NCBI GenBank assembly: GCA_002731375.1
Contig: PCBT01000083.1
Coordinates: 11,061-55,065, forward strand
Origin: Rhodospirillaceae bacterium
GTDB lineage: Bacteria; Pseudomonadota; Alphaproteobacteria; GCA-2731375
Direction: 5' to 3'
Length of the DNA: 44,005 bases
A program made the translations under genes and the position numbers. The notes under the pieces were generated by a model. The model did not search any database, was not told the origin of the DNA, and saw only the letters and a program-made list of their open reading frames with translations. This document shows, piece by piece, positions 1 to 11,118 of this stretch. Each line of letters begins with the position of its first letter. Position 1 is the first letter of the stretch.

Positions 1-25
1 TCACAAATTGTTCCAATCCTGGGAT

Positions 26-796
26 CTAGACGTCCCGATTGCGCCGGTAAATTTCCAGCAAGCCACGCATGGTGATATCAGGCACGTTGGCTTCTATCAC
101 ATCCGTGGCCCCTTCGAACACCGGCGCAAGACCCCCGGTTGAAACTATTTTCATAGGCTTGCCAACTTCCGCCTTGATACGGGAAACGATGCCTTCGACC
201 AGGCCGACATAGCCCCAAAATACGCCCGAATGCATACAGGCAACGGTATTCGTACCGATCACCGTTTCCGGCCGGGCCACGACGATACGCGGCAATAGGG
301 CCGTCGCGTCATGCAATGCTTCCAAGCTCAGATTAATACCAGGCGCAATCACGCCGCCCTTGTAATCTCCGGTGTCATCGGCCACATCAAACGTGGTAGC
401 GGTGCCAAAATCCACCACCACGGCATGCTGGTTCGGATACAGCACCCCCACACCCACGGTGTTACAGATACGGTCAGCCCCAACGGGTGGGGTGGCATGA
501 ACCTCTATGCCATAGGTCATCTTTTCGTCGCCGAGGACAAGCGGTTCCGATTTAAAATAATCGCTGCACAACCGCCGGAGATTAAACAACGCCTGGGGAA
601 CCGTGGTTGCGATGATCGTATCGGTCACCGCACTGCTGTCAAACCCACTCAAATCGAAAAGCTGCGTCAACCAGACAGCGTGTTCATCCGCAGTCCTGGT
701 AGCCGATGTATGCTGGCGCCATTCTCCAACAGCCCTATCACCGTCATACAAAGAAAACTTGATGTTTGTATTGTTGGCATTAATGGCGAGCAGCAT
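26..796 (-). CDS. coaX: Type III pantothenate kinase (CoaX)
   Basis: ATP-dependent phosphorylation of pantothenate, first step of coenzyme A synthesis, cytosolic. At 256 residues it has the normal length for the type III (ASKHA-fold) family. The second phosphate-binding segment DFGTATTFDV is clear at about residue 129, as is the C-terminal STGGLA segment. The N-terminal phosphate motif, normally D-x-G-N-T-N, reads N-A-N-N-T-N here (residues 6-11), so the usual aspartate is replaced by asparagine. It lies 12 bp after birA at the end of the nuo gene string, an arrangement common in alphaproteobacteria. The protein is complete. Identity is confident; whether the Asp-to-Asn change affects catalysis cannot be seen from sequence alone. 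Confidence 0.93.
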   Translation of the reverse strand: MLLAINANNTNIKFSLYDGDRAVGEWRQHTSATRTADEHAVWLTQLFDLSGFDSSAVTDTIIATTVPQALFNLRRLCSDYFKSEPLVLGDEKMTYGIEVHATPPVGADRICNTVGVGVLYPNQHAVVVDFGTATTFDVADDTGDYKGGVIAPGINLSLEALHDATALLPRIVVARPETVIGTNTVACMHSGVFWGYVGLVEGIVSRIKAEVGKPMKIVSTGGLAPVFEGATDVIEANVPDITMRGLLEIYRRNRDV

Positions 797-808
797 GATC
801 GTGCTCCT

Positions 809-1582
809 TCAAATAGATGGCAGGAAGACTTCACCGGCAGAAACATGGCGCAAGGTGCCGTCGCTCTGCTCGACCAGCAGGCTACCATCGCCATCCAAAT
901 CCCGAAAGGTGCCGGTAAACTCTTCTTTTGCCAGGCGAACCCGCAACGGCCCGCCGATTCCGGCGGCGCGGCGCAGCCACGCAATACGTATCGGCGCGAA
1001 ACCTTCTGTATGCCAGATGTCCAGCCACCGCAGCAATGCTGGCGCCAAGGCGTTCAAGACCGAATGGGCGGTACAATCGGTAGCCCCAAGAGCATCCAGA
1101 GATGCTACCGATTGGCCCGTATTATCGGGATGGTGGGCCACGTTGACGCCCATGCCAAGGACCACCCACTCAACGCCGCCGCCCAGGCGGGCCGATGATT
1201 CCAGCAATATGCCTGCGATCTTGCCCCCATTGATCAGCACATCATTAGGCCATTTATGCTGGGGCTCTAGCTCCGGAGCGATCTGTACGATGGCGCTGGA
1301 GAGTGCCAAGGCCGCCAAAAACGAAATCTGTGCCGCCTGCCCCGCATCGCACTGGGGCCGCAGCAGCAACGACATATAGAGATTGCCTGGTTTCGAGGTC
1401 CATTGCCGGCCGCTACGCCCGCGGCCCAACAACTGCTCGCCCGCGATCACCAACGTACCTTCAGGCGCGCCGCCACGGGCGAGCTGCTTTACCTCGTCAT
1501 TGGTGGAGCCAATGCTCTTCAGATAATGGGGCTCGAAAAAGGCTGGCAGATCCGGGGGTGGGCTCACTTGGGTTTTGCTCAC
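809..1582 (-). CDS. birA: Biotin--[acetyl-CoA-carboxylase] ligase (BirA, monofunctional)
   Basis: Attaches biotin to the biotin carboxyl carrier protein through biotinyl-AMP, in the cytosol. The catalytic domain starts almost at once ([18 protein letters not shown]) and contains the adenylate-binding segment GRGRSGRQW and later [17 protein letters not shown]. There is no N-terminal helix-turn-helix, so it is the monofunctional type and not the E. coli repressor type. I choose the GTG at 1582, whose GTGA overlaps the nuoN stop by 4 bp and gives 257 residues. A longer open frame to 1666 would add an unlikely basic leader inside nuoN. Probably co-transcribed with nuoN and coaX. Start moderately sure, identity sure. 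Confidence 0.93.
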   Translation of the reverse strand: MSKTQVSPPPDLPAFFEPHYLKSIGSTNDEVKQLARGGAPEGTLVIAGEQLLGRGRSGRQWTSKPGNLYMSLLLRPQCDAGQAAQISFLAALALSSAIVQIAPELEPQHKWPNDVLINGGKIAGILLESSARLGGGVEWVVLGMGVNVAHHPDNTGQSVASLDALGATDCTAHSVLNALAPALLRWLDIWHTEGFAPIRIAWLRRAAGIGGPLRVRLAKEEFTGTFRDLDGDGSLLVEQSDGTLRHVSAGEVFLPSI

Positions 1583-3021
1583 GGCACCAGGGCGGACGCC
1601 GCGATCTGGGCCGAGGCCACGAAAGGCGCAGTATAAAAGGCGAAAAATACAACGAAAATGCCGCATAGCCCGATGATGGCCCGCATCTCCATGGCCATGG
1701 GTGCCTCGAACGATTCCGCAGGCTCATCGAAATACATAATCTTGATGATCCGCAGGTAATAGAAAGCGCCCACCACGCTGGCCAGCACGCCGATCACGGC
1801 CAGGGTGTAAAGTTCGGCGTTCATGGCGGCGACAAAGACGTAGAATTTTCCAAAGAAGCCACCCAGTGGTGGGATTCCCGCCATGGAAAACATGAAGACC
1901 GCCAGGGCCAACGCCATGAGCGGATTGCTCTTCGACAATCCAGCCAAATCGGTGATCCCCTCAACCATGCCGGTCTTACGCCGCATGCACAGAATGCAGG
2001 CGAATGTGCCAAGGTTCATGGCGACGTAAATCGACAGATAAATCAGGACGGCGCGCACCCCTTCGGCACTTCCCGCCGCCAAACCGATCAGGGCATAGCC
2101 CACGTGACCAATCGAGGAATAGGCCATCAGACGCTTTATATTGTTCTGCCAAATAGCGGCAAAGGCCCCCAGCAGCATGGAGGCAACGGAGATAACAATG
2201 ATGATTTGCTGCCAATCGGCACTGATCGCCACAAAAGGCACGATCAAGGCCCGCATAAACAGTGCCATGGCGGCAATCTTCGGCGCCACGGCGAAAAAGG
2301 CCGTGACCGGCGTCGGCGCGCCTTCATAGACGTCCGGCGTCCACATATGGAACGGCACGGCGGAAACCTTGAAAGCTAGGCCCGCGCAAAGGAATACAAT
2401 ACCCACGATCAAGCCGATGGAGGCATGCTCCTGCTCCTTAATGGCGGCGGCGATGGCATCGAAGCCCGTGGCCCCCGTGAAGCCGTAGATCAGGGAACAG
2501 CCGTACAGCAGCATGCCTGACGACAGAGCGCCCAGGACGAAATACTTCAGCCCCGCCTCAGTCGAACGCAGGCTGTCCCGCTTGAAGGCGGCGACCACAT
2601 AGAGCGCGAGGCTTTGCAACTCGATCCCCATATACAGCGCGATAAGATCGTTGGCGGAGATCATCATCAGCATGCCCAGCGTAGCCAGGACGAACAGAAC
2701 CGGATATTCGAACCGGCTCATCCCTTCTTCCTTGATATAGCCAAGCGACAAGATCAAGCCGCCAGCGGCGGCAATCAGTACCAAGATTTTAACAAACGCC
2801 GTGAAACCATCCGCGACATACATACCAGCGAAACTGACACTGCTTTCCGCCGGCGCGCGCAGAACCATCAAAAGGGTTGCGGCGAATGCCGCAACCGCCA
2901 GCCAGGACAGCAGTTTGGTAGATTGGTCGCCCCGAAAAACCCCGAGCATCAAAAGCACCATGGCTGAAACCGCCAGAAAAATCTCAGGCGCTGCCGTGGC
3001 GTAATCGTGTGCGTTGGCCAT
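1579..3021 (-). CDS. nuoN: NADH-quinone oxidoreductase subunit N (NuoN)
   Basis: Antiporter-like membrane subunit of respiratory complex I, one of three proton-translocating modules (L, M, N) in the inner membrane. The 480 residues are almost entirely hydrophobic helices and contain the typical antiporter segment [20 protein letters not shown] with its lysine, and [15 protein letters not shown] further on. Length fits the family. It is last of the nuo genes, starting 12 bp after nuoM and overlapping the birA GTG start by 4 bp. Placement within the full operon excludes an Mrp-type antiporter subunit. Confidence 0.97.
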   Translation of the reverse strand: MANAHDYATAAPEIFLAVSAMVLLMLGVFRGDQSTKLLSWLAVAAFAATLLMVLRAPAESSVSFAGMYVADGFTAFVKILVLIAAAGGLILSLGYIKEEGMSRFEYPVLFVLATLGMLMMISANDLIALYMGIELQSLALYVVAAFKRDSLRSTEAGLKYFVLGALSSGMLLYGCSLIYGFTGATGFDAIAAAIKEQEHASIGLIVGIVFLCAGLAFKVSAVPFHMWTPDVYEGAPTPVTAFFAVAPKIAAMALFMRALIVPFVAISADWQQIIIVISVASMLLGAFAAIWQNNIKRLMAYSSIGHVGYALIGLAAGSAEGVRAVLIYLSIYVAMNLGTFACILCMRRKTGMVEGITDLAGLSKSNPLMALALAVFMFSMAGIPPLGGFFGKFYVFVAAMNAELYTLAVIGVLASVVGAFYYLRIIKIMYFDEPAESFEAPMAMEMRAIIGLCGIFVVFFAFYTAPFVASAQIAASALVP

Positions 3022-3033
3022 GCTGCGGCTTCC

Positions 3034-4560
3034 CTATTTCGCGGCCAGTTGCGGCAGGGCGGCGCCATCCGCCGCGACCTGTATCGCCGTCTGGTATTGT
3101 TGGATCAAATTATCGACCGTAACATGCATGACATCCAGGAATGGTCCGGGATAGATGCCCATGGCAATGGCCAGAATTAACAGCGGGGCGAAGAAGGCAA
3201 TTTCGCGGCTGTTCATATCCAGTATCTGTTTCAGGTCATCCTTTTCCAATTCACCAAAGACCGTGCGGCGATAGAGCCACAACATGTAGGCGGCCCCCAA
3301 AATCACGCCCAGAGCGGCTAAGGCGGCAACCCAGGTATTAACTTGATAGACCCCGATAAGGACCAGGATTTCGCCGACAAAACCCGCCGTGCCCGGCAAG
3401 CCAACTGATGCCAGCATGAAGATCATGAAGGTGAAGGCATAGACCGGCATCCGGTTCACCAGGCCGCCATAGCGGGCGATCTCGCGGGAATGGATGCGGT
3501 CGTAAATAACCCCAACACATAGGAACAAGGCGGCTGAAACAATGCCGTGGCTAAGCATTTGGAAAATGCCGCCCTCGATGCCCTGGGTATTGAAAGTGAA
3601 GATGCCGATGGTCACAAAACCCATGTGCGCCACGGAGGAATAGGCGATTAGCTTTTTCATGTCCTCCTGCATCAGAGCGACCAGAGAAGTATAGATCACC
3701 GCCACCACGGACAGCGCGAACACCAATGGCACAAACTGGTCCGAGGCTAAGGGCAGCATGGGCAGCGAGAAGCGGAGGAAGCCGTAGCCGCCCATTTTAA
3801 GCAGCACGCCGGCCAGGATGACCGAGCCGGCGGTCGGCGCCTCCACATGGGCATCGGGCAGCCAGGTATGCACCGGCCACATAGGCATCTTCACCGCGAA
3901 GGAAGCAAAGAACGCCAGCCACAACCAGGTCTGTGCCTCCGCCGTGAAGCCATGCGCCATTAGGGCTGGGATATCGGTCGTCCCGGCCTCGAAATACATA
4001 TAGATCAGGGCTAGCAGCAGCAGCACCGAACCCAGCAGGGTGTACAGGAAGAACTTGAACGAAGAATACACCCGCCTCTCGCCGCCCCAGACCCCGATAA
4101 TCAGGAACATGGGGATCAGGCCGCCTTCGAAGAACAGATAGAACAGCACAAAATCCAAGGCGCAGAAGACGCCGATCATCATGCATTCCAGCATCAGGAA
4201 GGCGATCATATATTCCCGCACCCGCATGGTGATGGAGCGCCAGGATGCCAAGATACAGATCGGCATTAGGAAAGCGGTCAGAACCACGAACAGCATGGAA
4301 ATGCCGTCCACGCCCATGGAATAATCGATATTACCGCCCAGCCAGACGCGGCGTTCCACGAATTGAAAGTTGGCCGTGCCGTTCTCAAAATTGGCCCAGA
4401 TCACCAGGCTGATCAGGAAGGTCAGCAGCGTAGTCATCAAGGCCACGCCCTTGGCGTTACGGTCCGCCGCCTCGTCGCCGCCCTGGGCGAAGAGGAAGAT
4501 GAAACCGGCGCCCGCCAACGGTAGGAAGGTCGCGAGACTTAAGAGGGGCCAGTCACCCAT
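3034..4560 (-). CDS. nuoM: NADH-quinone oxidoreductase subunit M (NuoM)
   Basis: Second antiporter-like membrane subunit of complex I (508 residues). Polytopic, with the family segments [18 protein letters not shown] (glutamate of the lysine-glutamate pair), [20 protein letters not shown] and [19 protein letters not shown]. It should contribute one proton channel of the membrane arm. It starts 2 bp after the nuoL stop and is followed by nuoN after 12 bp, so translation is likely coupled through the operon. Nothing unusual in length or motifs. Confidence 0.97.
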   Translation of the reverse strand: MGDWPLLSLATFLPLAGAGFIFLFAQGGDEAADRNAKGVALMTTLLTFLISLVIWANFENGTANFQFVERRVWLGGNIDYSMGVDGISMLFVVLTAFLMPICILASWRSITMRVREYMIAFLMLECMMIGVFCALDFVLFYLFFEGGLIPMFLIIGVWGGERRVYSSFKFFLYTLLGSVLLLLALIYMYFEAGTTDIPALMAHGFTAEAQTWLWLAFFASFAVKMPMWPVHTWLPDAHVEAPTAGSVILAGVLLKMGGYGFLRFSLPMLPLASDQFVPLVFALSVVAVIYTSLVALMQEDMKKLIAYSSVAHMGFVTIGIFTFNTQGIEGGIFQMLSHGIVSAALFLCVGVIYDRIHSREIARYGGLVNRMPVYAFTFMIFMLASVGLPGTAGFVGEILVLIGVYQVNTWVAALAALGVILGAAYMLWLYRRTVFGELEKDDLKQILDMNSREIAFFAPLLILAIAMGIYPGPFLDVMHVTVDNLIQQYQTAIQVAADGAALPQLAAK

Positions 4561-4562
4561 GC

Positions 4563-6500
4563 TCAGTGCCCCCCGCCGGTAGAGGTATAATACCAGGTGA
4601 CAAGGACTACGGCGCCGATCAGCATGGCGAAGGCGTAATGATAGAGATAGCCGCTTTGCAGCGCGGAGGCCCGGCGCGCCAGGTTCATCACCGTGGCCGC
4701 GATGCCATCCGGCCCGAAGCCGTCGATGATCTTACCATCGCCCCCCTTCCACAGCAGTCGGCCAAGCCATTTCGCGGGGTTGACGAGAATCAGGTCATAC
4801 AGTTCATCGAAATACCACTTGTTGAGCAGGAACAGGTACAGGGGGTAATGCAACTTTGCGAGCTTGGCGGGTAGATCTTGGTTCCGGATATAGAACAGCC
4901 AGGCGACAAAGATACCGAAGACGCCGGCAGCTATCGGCGCGACCTTCACCCAAATGGGCACATGATGGAAGGATTCGAGAATGTCGTTCCCCTCAGCCAT
5001 GAAAATTGCCTGGCCCCAAAATGCTTGATGGCCGTCGCCAACAAAATAATGCACGAACAAAATGCCGGATAGGATCGAACCTGCGGCCAGGAAATATAAC
5101 GGCATCAACATGACCAGTGGCGATTCATGCACATGGCTCATTACCGCCTGGCTGGCCCGCGGTATGCCATGGAAAGTCATAAACAACAGGCGCCAGGAAT
5201 AGAACGCGGTCATCACCGCCGCCGCCAAACCAAGATAGAAGGCATAATCGCCAGCGCCCGTGTGCGCGGCAAAGGCGGATTCCAAAATGGCATCCTTGGA
5301 ATAGAAACCGGCGAAGATCGGCAGCCCGGCAAGAGCCAGAGAACCAACCCACATCAGAATGGCGGTCTGCGGCACATATTTGAAGATGCCGCCCATACGC
5401 CGCATGTCCTGCTCCTCCGACATGGCGTGAATGACCGAGCCGGAGCCGAGGAACAACAGCGCCTTGAAAAAGGCATGCGTGAAAAGGTGGAAAATAGCCA
5501 CCGGATAGGCGCCAACGCCCAGGGCGAAGAACATGTAGCCAAGCTGGCTGCAGGTGGAGTAGGCGATCACCCGCTTGATATCGTTCTGCACCAAACCCAC
5601 CGTGGCGGCAAAAAACGCGGTGCTGCCACCAACCACGGTCACCACGACCAAGGCAGTGGGTGAGAATTCAAACATCGGCGAACAGCGCGCCACCAGGAAC
5701 ACACCGGCGGTGACCATGGTCGCAGCATGGATCAGGGCGCTGACCGGCGTCGGCCCCTCCATGGCGTCAGGCAACCAGGTATGCAAGGGCACTTGGGCTG
5801 ATTTACCCATGGCGCCGATGAACAGCAGGATGCAGATGGTGGTCATCACATCCCATTCCCAGCTGAGGAAATGGAAGGTCTTGCCAACCTGATCAGGCGC
5901 GGCGGCGAACACGGTGTTAAAATCGATTGAGCCAAAGACCATGAAGGTCGCCATGATGCCCAGGCCGAAACCAAAATCACCGACCCGGTTGACCAGGAAA
6001 GCCTTGATCGCGGCGGCATTGGCGGACGGCTTGTGATACCAAAAACCGATCAACAGGTATGACGCCAACCCGACACCTTCCCAGCCGAAGAACATTTGCA
6101 GGAAATTATCCGAAGTGATCAGCATCAACATGGCGAAGGTGAACAACGACAGATAGGCCATGAAGCGCGGTTTGTGCGGATCGTGAGACATGTAGCCGAT
6201 GGAATACACATGCACCAGCGCCGACACGCCGTTGACTACCACCAACATCACGGCAGTCAGGGCATCAATACGTAGAGCCCAGGAAACATCGAGGGTGCCC
6301 GAGACGATCCAGCTGGCGATCTCGACCTTGACCGGATTACCGCCCAGTGCGACCTGCCAGAATGCCACCAGCGACAATATAGCGGAGGCGATGACCGCGC
6401 CGCAGGTGATCCATTGCGATGGCTTGTCGCCAAAAACACGCCCGAACGTGCCAACGATCAGGAACGCCAGAAGTGGAAGAAAGACGATGGCGTGATACAT
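4563..6500 (-). CDS. nuoL: NADH-quinone oxidoreductase subunit L (NuoL)
   Basis: Largest antiporter-like subunit of complex I (645 residues), at the distal tip of the membrane arm. It has the N-terminal [18 protein letters not shown] segment, the channel motif [38 protein letters not shown], and the long C-terminal extension that in this subunit forms the lateral amphipathic helix and final transmembrane segment. It lies 7 bp after nuoK and 2 bp before nuoM. Length and motif order match the NuoL subfamily and separate it from NuoM and NuoN. Confidence 0.97.
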   Translation of the reverse strand: MYHAIVFLPLLAFLIVGTFGRVFGDKPSQWITCGAVIASAILSLVAFWQVALGGNPVKVEIASWIVSGTLDVSWALRIDALTAVMLVVVNGVSALVHVYSIGYMSHDPHKPRFMAYLSLFTFAMLMLITSDNFLQMFFGWEGVGLASYLLIGFWYHKPSANAAAIKAFLVNRVGDFGFGLGIMATFMVFGSIDFNTVFAAAPDQVGKTFHFLSWEWDVMTTICILLFIGAMGKSAQVPLHTWLPDAMEGPTPVSALIHAATMVTAGVFLVARCSPMFEFSPTALVVVTVVGGSTAFFAATVGLVQNDIKRVIAYSTCSQLGYMFFALGVGAYPVAIFHLFTHAFFKALLFLGSGSVIHAMSEEQDMRRMGGIFKYVPQTAILMWVGSLALAGLPIFAGFYSKDAILESAFAAHTGAGDYAFYLGLAAAVMTAFYSWRLLFMTFHGIPRASQAVMSHVHESPLVMLMPLYFLAAGSILSGILFVHYFVGDGHQAFWGQAIFMAEGNDILESFHHVPIWVKVAPIAAGVFGIFVAWLFYIRNQDLPAKLAKLHYPLYLFLLNKWYFDELYDLILVNPAKWLGRLLWKGGDGKIIDGFGPDGIAATVMNLARRASALQSGYLYHYAFAMLIGAVVLVTWYYTSTGGGH

Positions 6501-6507
6501 CTAACGC

Positions 6508-6828
6508 TCAGCCCTTCATCAGGTTGATATCTTCGACTTCGATGGTGCCGCGGTTGCGGAAATACACCACCAGGATGGCTAGGCCGATAGCCGCCTCGCC
6601 GGCCGCCACGGTCAACACGAACAGGGCGAAAATCTGCCCCACCAGATCGTTCAGAAAGGCCGAGAAAGCAATCAGGTTGATATTCACCGCCAGCAGCATC
6701 AACTCGATCGACATTAAAATGATGATGACGTTCTTGCGGTTCAGAAAAATTCCAAACACGCCGATGGTGAACAGCACCGCCGCCAGGGTCAGGTAATGGC
6801 CGAGGCCAATTTCAAGAAATGCCATCAT
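6508..6828 (-). CDS. nuoK: NADH-quinone oxidoreductase subunit K (NuoK)
   Basis: Small three-helix membrane subunit of complex I, part of the proton path next to NuoJ and NuoN. The 106 residues contain IGLGHYLT near the start, the segment [23 protein letters not shown] with the conserved membrane glutamate, and a third helix with [17 protein letters not shown], which contains the second conserved glutamate. The start used here adds a few residues (MMAFL) before the canonical start, so translation may begin at the second methionine. It sits 8 bp after nuoJ and 7 bp before nuoL. Confidence 0.96.
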   Translation of the reverse strand: MMAFLEIGLGHYLTLAAVLFTIGVFGIFLNRKNVIIILMSIELMLLAVNINLIAFSAFLNDLVGQIFALFVLTVAAGEAAIGLAILVVYFRNRGTIEVEDINLMKG

Positions 6829-6836
6829 ATGCGCAC

Positions 6837-7448
6837 CTATATACCCTGGCCCGGTTGTACTTTTTTCAATTCCACCGATCCTTCGCGGGTACGGGCCAAC
6901 TGCTTGGAGATAACTTGTTTCCGAACGCCCGGACGGTGACGGTGGGTCAGCACGATGGCGCCGATCATGGCAATCAACAGGATCATGCCAGCGGCCTCGA
7001 AGAGGTAGATATATTTGGTATAGATCACATCACCCAGGGCAGCGGTGTTCTGGCGATCTGCCAAATCCGGAATCGATTCGGTGCCCGCCATGATTTCGGG
7101 CGATATTGAGGCCGTGCCGAGGATCATCAGCAACTCGGTCAGCAGGATAATAGCCACTAAGACGCCGACAGGCATTAACTGCAGGAAACCCTCGCGCATC
7201 TCTACGAAGTTGATATCCAGCATCATCACCACGAACATGAACAGCACGGCGACGGCGCCCACATAAACCACTACCAGGATCATGGCCAAGAACTCCGCCC
7301 CGATCAGCACGAACAGGCCGGCGGTAGTGAAGAAGGTCAGGATCAGGAACAGCACCGAATGCACCGGATTGCGTGCCAATACCACCATGGCGCCCGCGCC
7401 CACGGCTATCGCCGCGAACATATAGAATGTCAGTCCCTGAATAATCAT
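6837..7448 (-). CDS. nuoJ: NADH-quinone oxidoreductase subunit J (NuoJ)
   Basis: Five-helix membrane subunit of complex I (203 residues). The family signature is visible as [20 protein letters not shown] and the following [20 protein letters not shown]. The C-terminal tail after the last helix ([10 protein letters not shown] onward) is polar and likely cytoplasmic. It follows nuoI after 55 bp, which is the widest gap in the nuo operon but shows no obvious promoter or terminator, and is followed by nuoK after 8 bp. Confidence 0.96.
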   Translation of the reverse strand: MIIQGLTFYMFAAIAVGAGAMVVLARNPVHSVLFLILTFFTTAGLFVLIGAEFLAMILVVVYVGAVAVLFMFVVMMLDINFVEMREGFLQLMPVGVLVAIILLTELLMILGTASISPEIMAGTESIPDLADRQNTAALGDVIYTKYIYLFEAAGMILLIAMIGAIVLTHRHRPGVRKQVISKQLARTREGSVELKKVQPGQGI

Positions 7449-7503
7449 GACCGCTTATCCATTTTTGTCGTATATATCTTCATCTCAGACTTCTTTTTCC
7501 GGC

Positions 7504-7992
7504 CTAGCGATATGGCGCATCGGCGACAATATTAGCCGCGATTTCGCGTTCCCAACGATCGCCGTTGGCCAGCAGCTTGGCCTTGTCGTAGTACAATTCT
7601 TCACGGCTTTCCGTGGCAAACTCGAAATTCGGGCCCTCCACGATGGCATCCACCGGGCAGGCTTCCTGGCAATAGCCGCAATAGATGCATTTGGTCATGT
7701 CGATATCATAGCGTGTGGTCCGGCGGGAGCCATCGTCGCGCGGTTCCGACTCGATCGTGATAGCCTGCGCCGGGCAGATCGCTTCGCATAGTTTGCAGGC
7801 AATGCAGCGTTCTTCGCCATTGGGATAGCGGCGCAGCGCATGTTCACCACGAAAACGGGGGCTAAGCGGACCCTTTTCGTAAGGATAGTTCACAGTCACC
7901 CGCTTGCGGAACATGTAGCTGAAGGTCAACGCCATGCCCTCGACAATTTCCCACAGCAGCAGGGCGCGAATGTGTTGTTTCATGAAACTCAT
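7504..7992 (-). CDS. nuoI: NADH-quinone oxidoreductase subunit I (NuoI)
   Basis: Peripheral ferredoxin-like subunit that carries two [4Fe-4S] clusters (N6a, N6b) and hands electrons on to NuoB. The 162 residues show two classical motifs: C63-C66-C69-C73P and C102-C105-C108-C112P. The length and absence of a long N-terminal extension are typical of the alphaproteobacterial and mitochondrial form (TYKY). The start codon overlaps the nuoH stop by 4 bp (ATGA), so the two are probably translationally coupled. Confidence 0.97.
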   Translation of the reverse strand: MSFMKQHIRALLLWEIVEGMALTFSYMFRKRVTVNYPYEKGPLSPRFRGEHALRRYPNGEERCIACKLCEAICPAQAITIESEPRDDGSRRTTRYDIDMTKCIYCGYCQEACPVDAIVEGPNFEFATESREELYYDKAKLLANGDRWEREIAANIVADAPYR

Positions 7993-9005
7993 GTGTTCGG
8001 CACCAAATCAAAGGCCACCAATACGCCCGCCGTCAACGCCACCCAGAACAGGGAGAACGGCAGGAACACTTTCCAGCCAAGGCGCATCAATTGGTCATAG
8101 CGGTAGCGCGGCAAGGTTGCCCGGACCCAGACGAAGACGAACAACAGGGCCGCGATTTTCAGGAAGAACCAAATCGGTCCGGGGATCCAGTTAAACGGGG
8201 CGATATCAAAGGGTGGTAGCCAACCGCCGAGGAACAGGATTGCGGTCAGACCCGACATCAGTATCATGTTGGCGTATTCGCCCAGAAAGAACAGCGCGAA
8301 GGCCATGGAGGAATATTCCACCTGATAGCCGGCCACCAACTCCGCCTCCGCCTCCGGCAGATCGAAGGGATGACGGTTGGTTTCGGCCAGGGCAGAGATG
8401 AAAAAGATCACGAACATCGGGAACAGCGGTATAAAGAACCATACGCCTTCCGCCTGCGCGCGGACCACATCCGATACGTTCAAAGAGCCAACGCACAGCA
8501 AAACAGTGATAATCACGAAGCCGATGGAAACTTCATAACTGACCATCTGCGCCGCCGACCGCAGGGCCGAAAGAAAAGGATATTTTGAGTTCGAGGCCCA
8601 GCCCGCCATGACGATGCCATAAACACCGAGCGAAGATATGGCGAACAGGTAGAGGATGCCAACGTTGATGTCGGAAACAACAACGCCGTCATCAAACGGT
8701 ATCACTGCCCAGGCCACCAGGGACAGCAGGAAGGTAATCATCGGCGCGATCAGGAAGACGACCTTGTTGGCCGATGTGGGCAACACGGTTTCCTTGAAGA
8801 ATAGTTTAGCGCCGTCTGCAAAGGCCTGCAGCAAGCCAAACGGGCCGACCACATTGGGGCCCATGCGCAATTGCATCGCCGCCATGATCTTGCGCTCGTA
8901 ATAGGTCACCATCGCGACGCACAACAACAGCGGTACGATGATCGCCAGTATTTGCGCCAGGATGATAATGCCCGGCAGCAGATATATGGACCAGAATTCA
9001 GCCAT
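7989..9005 (-). CDS. nuoH: NADH-quinone oxidoreductase subunit H (NuoH)
   Basis: Membrane subunit that with NuoB and NuoD forms the quinone-binding chamber of complex I. Eight or so transmembrane segments are evident in 338 residues, with the conserved loop [20 protein letters not shown] near residue 35 and the charged loop [19 protein letters not shown] near residue 210, which lies at the quinone tunnel entrance in known structures. It overlaps the end of nuoG by 8 bp and the start of nuoI by 4 bp. Confidence 0.97.
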   Translation of the reverse strand: MAEFWSIYLLPGIIILAQILAIIVPLLLCVAMVTYYERKIMAAMQLRMGPNVVGPFGLLQAFADGAKLFFKETVLPTSANKVVFLIAPMITFLLSLVAWAVIPFDDGVVVSDINVGILYLFAISSLGVYGIVMAGWASNSKYPFLSALRSAAQMVSYEVSIGFVIITVLLCVGSLNVSDVVRAQAEGVWFFIPLFPMFVIFFISALAETNRHPFDLPEAEAELVAGYQVEYSSMAFALFFLGEYANMILMSGLTAILFLGGWLPPFDIAPFNWIPGPIWFFLKIAALLFVFVWVRATLPRYRYDQLMRLGWKVFLPFSLFWVALTAGVLVAFDLVPNT

Positions 9006-11088
9006 CGGTACCCGTCGCCTCTCCCGAGCCGCCCGCGCCAGTATAAAGCCGGCTGCATTCCGCCATCACGGCGGAGGCCCGGCAGATTACGTTGGCCATA
9101 TAATAATCATTGATCGGACTTTCAAAGGCGTTTGCGCCCAAATCACCCGCCATTCCAAAAGCACCCATCGCGCTCGATGCGGCCTCGTCAATAGCACCCA
9201 AGCCCGGCACGGCTTCAGCCATGTGAACCCTTAACTGCGCCAAGCTATCATAGGGCAGTGGCTGCCCCAACAGCGCCGAGAAGGCCCGCAATATGGTCCA
9301 ATCTTCCCGCGCATCGCCCGGCGGATAAGCGGCCCGACGGCCATGCTGGACCCGGCCCTCGGTATTGACCCAGGTCGCGTCTTTTTCGGTGTAAGCCGCA
9401 CCCGGCAGAATAACATCCGCCCGATGAGCACCCGCGTCGCCGTGATGGCCTTGATAGACCACGAAGGTGTTGCCCAGGGCGGCCATGTCGATTTCGTCTG
9501 CACCCAGCAGCCAAAGCAGGTCAACCTCGTTCTTGCTCGCGCCATCAACGATGCTCGCCACGTCCCGGCCGCCGTCACCGGGTAGGAAGCCCAGGTCCAA
9601 ACCGCCGACCCGCGATGCCGCCCGGTGCAGCACGTTGAAGCCGTTCCACTCAGCACCGATCATGCCCGTGCCTTCAGCCACCTTGCGGGCCAGATCCAGC
9701 ACCGCTGCGCCATCATCCCGGGCCAGCGCACCGCTACCCACAATGATCATCGGCCGTTCGGCATCCCCCAACACCTTGGCGAAGGCGTTAATGCCATCGG
9801 CAACCTCGGCCAGGGTCGCGGGGCCGGCGCCCAGATAGTCGTATTTGTAAGTCAGATCCGTGCCCGGACCATCGACGCCGCCGATCACGCCAACGGGGAA
9901 ACCACCTACCAGCCAGCGCTTGCGGATGCGGGCATTGACCAGTGTTGCTTCCGTGCGTGGATTACAGCCAACCAATAACAGAGCGTCCGCGTCCTCAATC
10001 CCCGCGATGGAGCTGTTGAAGATATAGCCGCCGCGGTGCCGGCCCTCTATTTTGGCGCCGTCCTGACGGCAATCCAAATTGGCTGAGCCCAAAGCGGTGA
10101 ACATTTCCTTGAGGGCCAACATGGCTTCCACATCCGCCATATCGCCGGCGATGGCCGCCATGCGCCCACCCGCGCCATCCCCCAGTCCGTCAATCTTAGC
10201 CTTGATCGCGGCAAAGGCGGTTTCCCAACTTGCCGGCGTTAACTTGCCGTCAACGCGGACATAAGGTTTATCCAGGCGCTGCAGCGCCAGGCCATCGGAG
10301 GCGTAGCGGGAGCGGTCAGAGAGCCATTCCTCGTTAATGTCTTCGTGTAGGCGTGGCAGGATGCGCATGATCTCCGCGCCCCGGCAATCAATGCGGATAT
10401 TGCTGCCAACCGCGTCATGCACATCAATACTTTCCGTCTTGCGTAGCTCCCAAGGCCGGGAGCTATAGGCATAGGCCTGATGGGTAAGGGCGCCGACCGG
10501 GCAGACGTCAGCCAGATTGCCCGACAGCTCTGAGGTCAAGGCCTCTTCCACATAGGTGCTGATCTCGGTCGCTTCACCCCGGAAGGTCGCGCCCAATTCC
10601 TCAACGCCCGCGATCTCGGTCGCAAAGCGGACGCAGCGGGTACAAGTAATGCAGCGGGTCATGGTGGTCGCGATCAAAGGCCCAAGGTATTTGTCCTTAA
10701 CCGCGCGCTTGTGCTCGCCAAAGCGGCTGTCGCCCTTGCCGTAGGACACGGCCTGGTCCTGCAAATCACATTCGCCGCCTTGGTCGCAGATCGGGCAATC
10801 GAGGGGGTGATTGATCAACAGGAATTCCATGGCGCCCTTGCGGGCCTTTTCCGCCACCGGTGAATTGGTATGGATCACCATGCCCTCGCCCACGGGCATG
10901 GCGCAGGATGCAATGGGCTTCGGCGCCTTCTCCATCTCGACCAGACACATGCGGCAATTGCCGGCAATGGATAGGCGGTCATGATAGCAGAAGCGGGGAA
11001 TTTCAATTCCAAGTTCCTCGGCTGCCTGCAGCACCGTGGTATTGGCTTCGACCGTGATTTCCTGGCCGTCGATGGTCAGCGTGGGCAT
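8998..11088 (-). CDS. nuoG: NADH-quinone oxidoreductase subunit G (NuoG)
   Basis: Large Fe-S subunit of the electron-input module of complex I (696 residues). Cluster ligands can be read directly: C34, C45, C48 and C62 for the [2Fe-2S] cluster N1b; H94, C98, C101 and C107 for N5; C146, C149, C152 and C196 for N4. The remaining two thirds is the molybdopterin-oxidoreductase-like domain, which in this family carries no Mo cofactor. The extra N7 cysteine motif of longer E. coli-type proteins is not evident; the length is that of the mitochondrial-like form. It starts 30 bp after nuoF and overlaps nuoH by 8 bp. Confidence 0.97.
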   Translation of the reverse strand: MPTLTIDGQEITVEANTTVLQAAEELGIEIPRFCYHDRLSIAGNCRMCLVEMEKAPKPIASCAMPVGEGMVIHTNSPVAEKARKGAMEFLLINHPLDCPICDQGGECDLQDQAVSYGKGDSRFGEHKRAVKDKYLGPLIATTMTRCITCTRCVRFATEIAGVEELGATFRGEATEISTYVEEALTSELSGNLADVCPVGALTHQAYAYSSRPWELRKTESIDVHDAVGSNIRIDCRGAEIMRILPRLHEDINEEWLSDRSRYASDGLALQRLDKPYVRVDGKLTPASWETAFAAIKAKIDGLGDGAGGRMAAIAGDMADVEAMLALKEMFTALGSANLDCRQDGAKIEGRHRGGYIFNSSIAGIEDADALLLVGCNPRTEATLVNARIRKRWLVGGFPVGVIGGVDGPGTDLTYKYDYLGAGPATLAEVADGINAFAKVLGDAERPMIIVGSGALARDDGAAVLDLARKVAEGTGMIGAEWNGFNVLHRAASRVGGLDLGFLPGDGGRDVASIVDGASKNEVDLLWLLGADEIDMAALGNTFVVYQGHHGDAGAHRADVILPGAAYTEKDATWVNTEGRVQHGRRAAYPPGDAREDWTILRAFSALLGQPLPYDSLAQLRVHMAEAVPGLGAIDEAASSAMGAFGMAGDLGANAFESPINDYYMANVICRASAVMAECSRLYTGAGGSGEATGTDG

Positions 11089-11118
11089 TTTTCTAGACGT
11101 CCTTAACTGTCGCTTCCG

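Noticed and set aside
1579-6500. Mrp-type Na+/H+ antiporter subunits
   Set aside because: nuoL, nuoM and nuoN resemble Mrp proteins, but the unbroken nuoA-N order places them in complex I.
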